In this document: in pieces, positions 61,097 to 64,000 of the stretch
Layout of the letters: each line of letters opens with the position of its first letter
How positions within the stretch are numbered: position 1 is the first letter of the stretch
Source: UQRS01 sp050946935
GTDB taxonomy: Bacteria; Bacillota; Clostridia; Oscillospirales; Acutalibacteraceae
Direction: 5' to 3'
Length of the DNA: 64,000 nucleotides
Assembly (NCBI GenBank): GCA_050946935.1
Contig: JBMNVR010000006.1
Location: 1-64,000 of the forward strand
Made by a program: the position numbers and the translations under genes
Notes under the pieces: generated by a model
What the model was told of the DNA's origin: nothing
Seen by the model: only the letters and a program-made list of their open reading frames with translations
Databases searched by the model: none

Positions 61097-61186
61097 CCTG
61101 ATCGCCCCCCTCTCGCAAATCCTTTTTATCCATGCATATGAGGGTGCGACGCCGGATTATGCCGCAGGACAGGCCCGTGCGGCCCG

Positions 61187-62053
61187 CTATTTTGTGATAG
61201 CAAGAAGAAAAGCAGGATCAAATGCCGGCTGCAGGGCGCAGTTGATCGCGTGGCCGAGCAGCGCCGCCGCCCGCTGGATGATAAGGTCAATCTCCCGCGG
61301 GGTGACGATCATCTGCTCACCGCGGGGATTGACCCGCTCGGCGCAGCCCTCCCCGGTCAGGTCGGCAGCCAGCGTCCGGGCGTCCACAACGGTCGGAATG
61401 CCGACCGCGATGACCGGTAAGCCGAGGGTGGCGGCGCTGATCTCCTTCCGGCGGTTGCCAACCCCCGACCCAGGCGAGATGCCGCTGTCCGAAATCTGGA
61501 TGGTGCAGCCCAGCCGCGCCAGCCGGCGGGAGGCCAGCGCGTCGATGGCCAGCACAGCGGCCGGTCGGATCTTTTCGACCACCCCCTCTAAGATTTCAGA
61601 GGTTTCGATGCCGGTGCTGCCCAGCACCCCCGGAGAGAGCACCGCCACGCCCCGCAGATCCTCCAGCCCGGCCGAGCGGGCCAGTTCCCCTGTGATGTGC
61701 CGGGTAGCCAGGACCGCGCCAGCCGCCTTGGGACCCAGCGCGTCGGGCGTGATGGCCGTGTTGCCAAGGCCGGCAACCAGCACGGTTCCCTCGGCCGGCA
61801 GCAATTCGCCAAGCTCCCGTTTCAGGGACTGCACGATCGACTCGTCCATATCACCGTCGTCGGAGAGGGGCGGAATCTCCACTGTGATGTACCGCCCCTC
61901 CGGCTTGCCGAGGGCGGCCGCTCCGGTCGCGTTTTCCACCGTAATGCGGCTGATGTGGGCGTCCCCCTCGTCGAACTCCTCTGAGCGCACCCCCTCAGGT
62001 AAATCGGGGGAAAGCTCCCGTTGTTCCAGGGCAAGATCGGTCCGTATCTGCAT
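61187..62053 (-). CDS. gpr: GPR endopeptidase (germination protease)
   Basis: A25-family protease that degrades small acid-soluble spore proteins at germination. The 288-residue precursor begins IRTDLALEQREL, the self-processing region, and continues with ITVEN, VAGLGNTAITPDALGPKAA, ATRHI, SPGVLGSTGIE and AIDALASR, the family core. The start is ATG 62053 with GAGGGAG 7 bases upstream; a GTG immediately before it is in frame. Divergent from rpsT, the usual arrangement in Firmicutes. Confidence 0.95.
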   Translation of the reverse strand: MQIRTDLALEQRELSPDLPEGVRSEEFDEGDAHISRITVENATGAAALGKPEGRYITVEIPPLSDDGDMDESIVQSLKRELGELLPAEGTVLVAGLGNTAITPDALGPKAAGAVLATRHITGELARSAGLEDLRGVAVLSPGVLGSTGIETSEILEGVVEKIRPAAVLAIDALASRRLARLGCTIQISDSGISPGSGVGNRRKEISAATLGLPVIAVGIPTVVDARTLAADLTGEGCAERVNPRGEQMIVTPREIDLIIQRAAALLGHAINCALQPAFDPAFLLAITK

Positions 62054-62145
62054 CACGCCACTCCCTCTTTTTTAATGTTCAGATTTATCTTTTGCCGGGA
62101 CGGCGGTTCTATACAGAAAAATATTGCAAAACGCGAAAAAAAGGC

Positions 62146-62174
62146 TTGCAATCCACGACAAGGGATGGTATTAT
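62146..62174 (+). promoter_or_regulatory. Promoter of rpsT
   Basis: TTGCAA (62146-62151), a 17-base spacer and TATTAT (62169-62174), with TSS expected near 62181. Confidence 0.75.
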
Positions 62175-62206
62175 ATTAGTACTGTCAAAATCAAGGAGGT
62201 GGAACC

Positions 62207-62473
62207 ATGCCTAACATCAAGTCCGCGAAAAAGCGCGTGATCCTGACCGAGAAGGCCAATCTCCGCAACCGGAGCCTCCGCTCTGCGCTGAGAACTTCGA
62301 TCAAGAAGGCCGACACCGCGATCGACGCCAAAGCTTCCGATATGGACGCGAATGTTACCGCCGCCATCAAGAGCATTGACAAGGCTGCTGCGAAGGGCAT
62401 TCTGCACAAGAACACGGCCGCCAGAAAGAAGTCTGCTCTGACCGTGAAACTCAACAAGGCCAAGGTTTCCTAA
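62207..62473 (+). CDS. rpsT: 30S ribosomal protein S20
   Basis: An 88-residue, lysine- and alanine-rich protein binding 16S rRNA (MPNIKSAKKRVILTEKANLR start, helices through AAAKGILHKNTAARKKSAL). AAGGAGGT precedes the ATG. Confidence 0.96.
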   Translation: MPNIKSAKKRVILTEKANLRNRSLRSALRTSIKKADTAIDAKASDMDANVTAAIKSIDKAAAKGILHKNTAARKKSALTVKLNKAKVS

Positions 62474-62513
62474 GGCTGCGGGAGATTTCCAGGAAAAATG
62501 GAAGCATTTGAAT

Positions 62514-62557
62514 CAGGCTTTTGCGAACAGCCTTCTGTACGCTAAGGCCTGTTTTTT
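62514..62557 (+). terminator. Terminator of rpsT
   Basis: CAGGC and GCCTG form the base of an imperfect stem that is extended by TTGCG/CGC pairing, followed by TTTTTT. Confidence 0.6.
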
Positions 62558-62650
62558 GCACCTGTTTTAGGAAAATGAGAAGCGGCCGGAGAGGCTTCCT
62601 CATGTATACGCCGCATACACCGTGTATGCCGGATTCTTAAAAAAGAAAAT

Positions 62651-62697
62651 GAATTGCCCTGCCTGTGATTTTCCACACAGGCAGGGCAATTTTTTAT
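62651..62697 (+). terminator. Strong hairpin terminator
   Basis: AATTGCCCTGCCTGTG pairs with CACAGGCAGGGCAATT around a short loop, followed by TTTTTT. No gene lies between it and the rpsT terminator, so it is a second-stage stop or ends an unrecognised small RNA (which might include the palindrome GCATACACCGTGTATGC near 62608). Confidence 0.7.
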
Positions 62698-62699
62698 TG

Positions 62700-63239
62700 A
62701 TTTTATAGACGAAAATCGTTTTATAACTTCTTGTAAGTGTTTATTAAAGCGAGAAAAAAGCCAATATTATCAACGGTTACCTCATTTTCGCTTGTATCTT
62801 CTCATATCGCCGTATAAGTTGGTTTTGTAGAGTTGGGCACCATTTTTGCACCACAAATAGGATAATATACACCAAACGCAGGGCGTTTTATCACACCCAA
62901 AAAGGCAATTTCAGGACAACTTTTTTACGGCACTATGTTACACACTAGAGGCAAATAATCCTTGCGAAAAAGGACTTTACAGGCACTAAAACGGATAGAG
63001 CAAGGGTTTGTACCTTGCCCCTCGAAAATGCCATTTAACTGCATAACATTTCAAAGCAAGCTACTATCTGTTTAGCTTATCCTTACCTTTCTGTTCCTTT
63101 GCAAAAAGTTCCGTAGCAAGCATAGGAAGGGGGTACCCTTTCCGTAAAAATCACTCGTTCCCATCTGCGACAATAAAAGGGATTTTTGCTTGTTGGTCAA
63201 ATCCCAAACCCTTGCATAAACTGGAATTTGTAAGTTTCG
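62700..63239. other. 540-base AT-rich region without recognised genes
   Basis: GC is clearly lower than in the rest of the window. No tRNA, terminator pair or credible frame was found. It may be the edge or scar of a transferred element together with the next gene. Confidence 0.3.
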
Positions 63240-63998
63240 TTATTGTTTGTTCATAGATGCGACCATCTCTGATGATTTCACAGTCATTTGAACCCAAGCG
63301 GGTTTAAATCCGCTTCTAATCGCGTTTCTGGCTGATTTTATATTTGACCATGCACAACAATAAAATGGTACCTTTCCGCAGTTAATAATTTCGATAGCCA
63401 ATCTACTCGTAAGTGCTGATGCAATTCCTTGTTTGCGATACTTAAGTAACACATCTACGCCAATTTGCCACATAGTATCACAATCAGCAGAACATGCCGC
63501 TAATCCAATCAATCTTCCTTTCTCATACGCACCGACTCCAAGTACATCAAGTTCCTTTCTGTCTTCGCAAAGGGCATTACTCCATTCTGCCTTGTATAAA
63601 TCCTTAAAATCCTCTGCAAAAAGAACTTTAGTTTCATACTTACATGGCAATGCTACTAAATCTTCAACATCAGGAAGAAAATATTCCGCCATAAAACAAA
63701 CTCTATAGCCGTCTTTTTGAAATGCATCATTAAGGATATGCATATTAGGTGTTTCAAAACAATGTTCTACTGCATATGTATTGATATAATCTGAAACAGT
63801 AGCCATATACTTTTCATCTACCGTTGCAACTATATTATTTCCATATGAAGTCAAGTCACAAATATGTGGAAGTTTTAAGTATCTTCGTGCATTAACATTT
63901 TCTTTCGATACTGTGACAACATTTTGAAACTGTTTAAAATCTTCCACCTTGCAATTTGAGTCTATAGCAGATTGTTCCATAGCAATCTGAATAATCAT
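63240..63998 (-). CDS. GNAT family N-acetyltransferase
   Basis: A 252-residue protein. The C-terminal half has the acetyl-CoA-binding GNAT motif QIGVDVLLKYRKQGIASALT, and FYCCAWSNIKSARNAIRSGF fits motif B. The N-terminal half (ETPNMHILNDAFQKDGYRV, FMAEYFLPDV) is a domain often found with it in gut Firmicutes. Acceptor unknown. Its AT-rich codon use differs from neighbours, suggesting transfer. The start lies 2 bases from the window edge, so its upstream context, and perhaps a few extra residues, are not visible. Confidence 0.85.
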   Translation of the reverse strand: MIIQIAMEQSAIDSNCKVEDFKQFQNVVTVSKENVNARRYLKLPHICDLTSYGNNIVATVDEKYMATVSDYINTYAVEHCFETPNMHILNDAFQKDGYRVCFMAEYFLPDVEDLVALPCKYETKVLFAEDFKDLYKAEWSNALCEDRKELDVLGVGAYEKGRLIGLAACSADCDTMWQIGVDVLLKYRKQGIASALTSRLAIEIINCGKVPFYCCAWSNIKSARNAIRSGFKPAWVQMTVKSSEMVASMNKQ

Positions 63999-64000
63999 TT

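Overview
The window looks like chromosomal DNA of a spore-forming, anaerobic gut-type member of the Clostridia (Oscillospiraceae/Ruminococcaceae-like). Reasons: a moderately high-GC genome with AGGAGG-type ribosome binding sites and frequent GTG/TTG starts; the Firmicutes-typical order SRP RNA - dnaX - ybaB - recR; sporulation and germination genes (gpr, spoIIP, ypeB); a class B sortase; RNase Y next to ymdB; and several very large secreted glycan-acting proteins with dockerin-like modules. No tRNA, rRNA, CRISPR array, prophage or intact insertion sequence was seen. The taxonomic placement is inference from gene content only.

Layout. 0-5.7 kb: a sugar-ABC ATPase (MsmK/UgpC type), an RsuA-type pseudouridine synthase, a DUF4830 protein, nadA, mnmA (all minus strand) and a TM2/zinc-ribbon protein. 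5.8-9.6 kb: a DUF4965 (glutaminase GtaA-like) protein divergent from an AraC regulator, then a second AraC regulator. 9.9-14.9 kb: a secreted, domain-permuted GH3 enzyme with CBM6-like modules and a dockerin, and a small secreted dockerin protein. 15.2-17.9 kb: rny and ymdB. 18-26.9 kb: a secreted GH92 alpha-mannosidase with dockerin, a secreted protein with four F5/8C (CBM32-like) modules, and a divergent AraC regulator. 27-34.7 kb: housekeeping and transport genes (CPA2 antiporter, EamA half-transporter, galU, DUF2628 protein, NUDIX, beta-helix protein, hisF, hisH). 34.9-38 kb: SRP RNA, dnaX, ybaB, recR. 38.4-48.5 kb: three further large secreted binding proteins, two of which are near-identical paralogues in inverted orientation, one of them frameshifted. 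48.7-57 kb: an EamA transporter, a decayed COG2426 membrane protein, a membrane protein with a CinA-like N-terminus, a CinA-sortase fusion, thiI and a cysteine desulfurase. 57-62.5 kb: ypeB, an AT-rich broken SLOG-type gene, a small membrane protein, spoIIP, gpr and rpsT. 62.5-64 kb: an AT-rich tract with a GNAT acetyltransferase.

How it fits together. The secreted proteins (GH3, GH92, multi-F5/8C, CBM6/NPCBM/FIVAR proteins) and the three AraC regulators suggest regulated use of complex mannose- or glucose-containing glycans, such as host N-glycans or yeast/plant polysaccharide. The cytosolic MsmK-type ATPase is a plausible shared motor for sugar uptake.

The most unusual signal is in the secretome. 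Proteins that carry a catalytic domain, and one tiny partner, end in dockerin-like repeats sharing a VSDVV-x-LR core. Four (apparently non-catalytic) binding proteins instead end in a shared module of about 130 residues that I do not recognise as a named family. The CinA-transmembrane-sortase B fusion, next to a protein with a degenerate CinA-like N-terminus, is the second unusual item.
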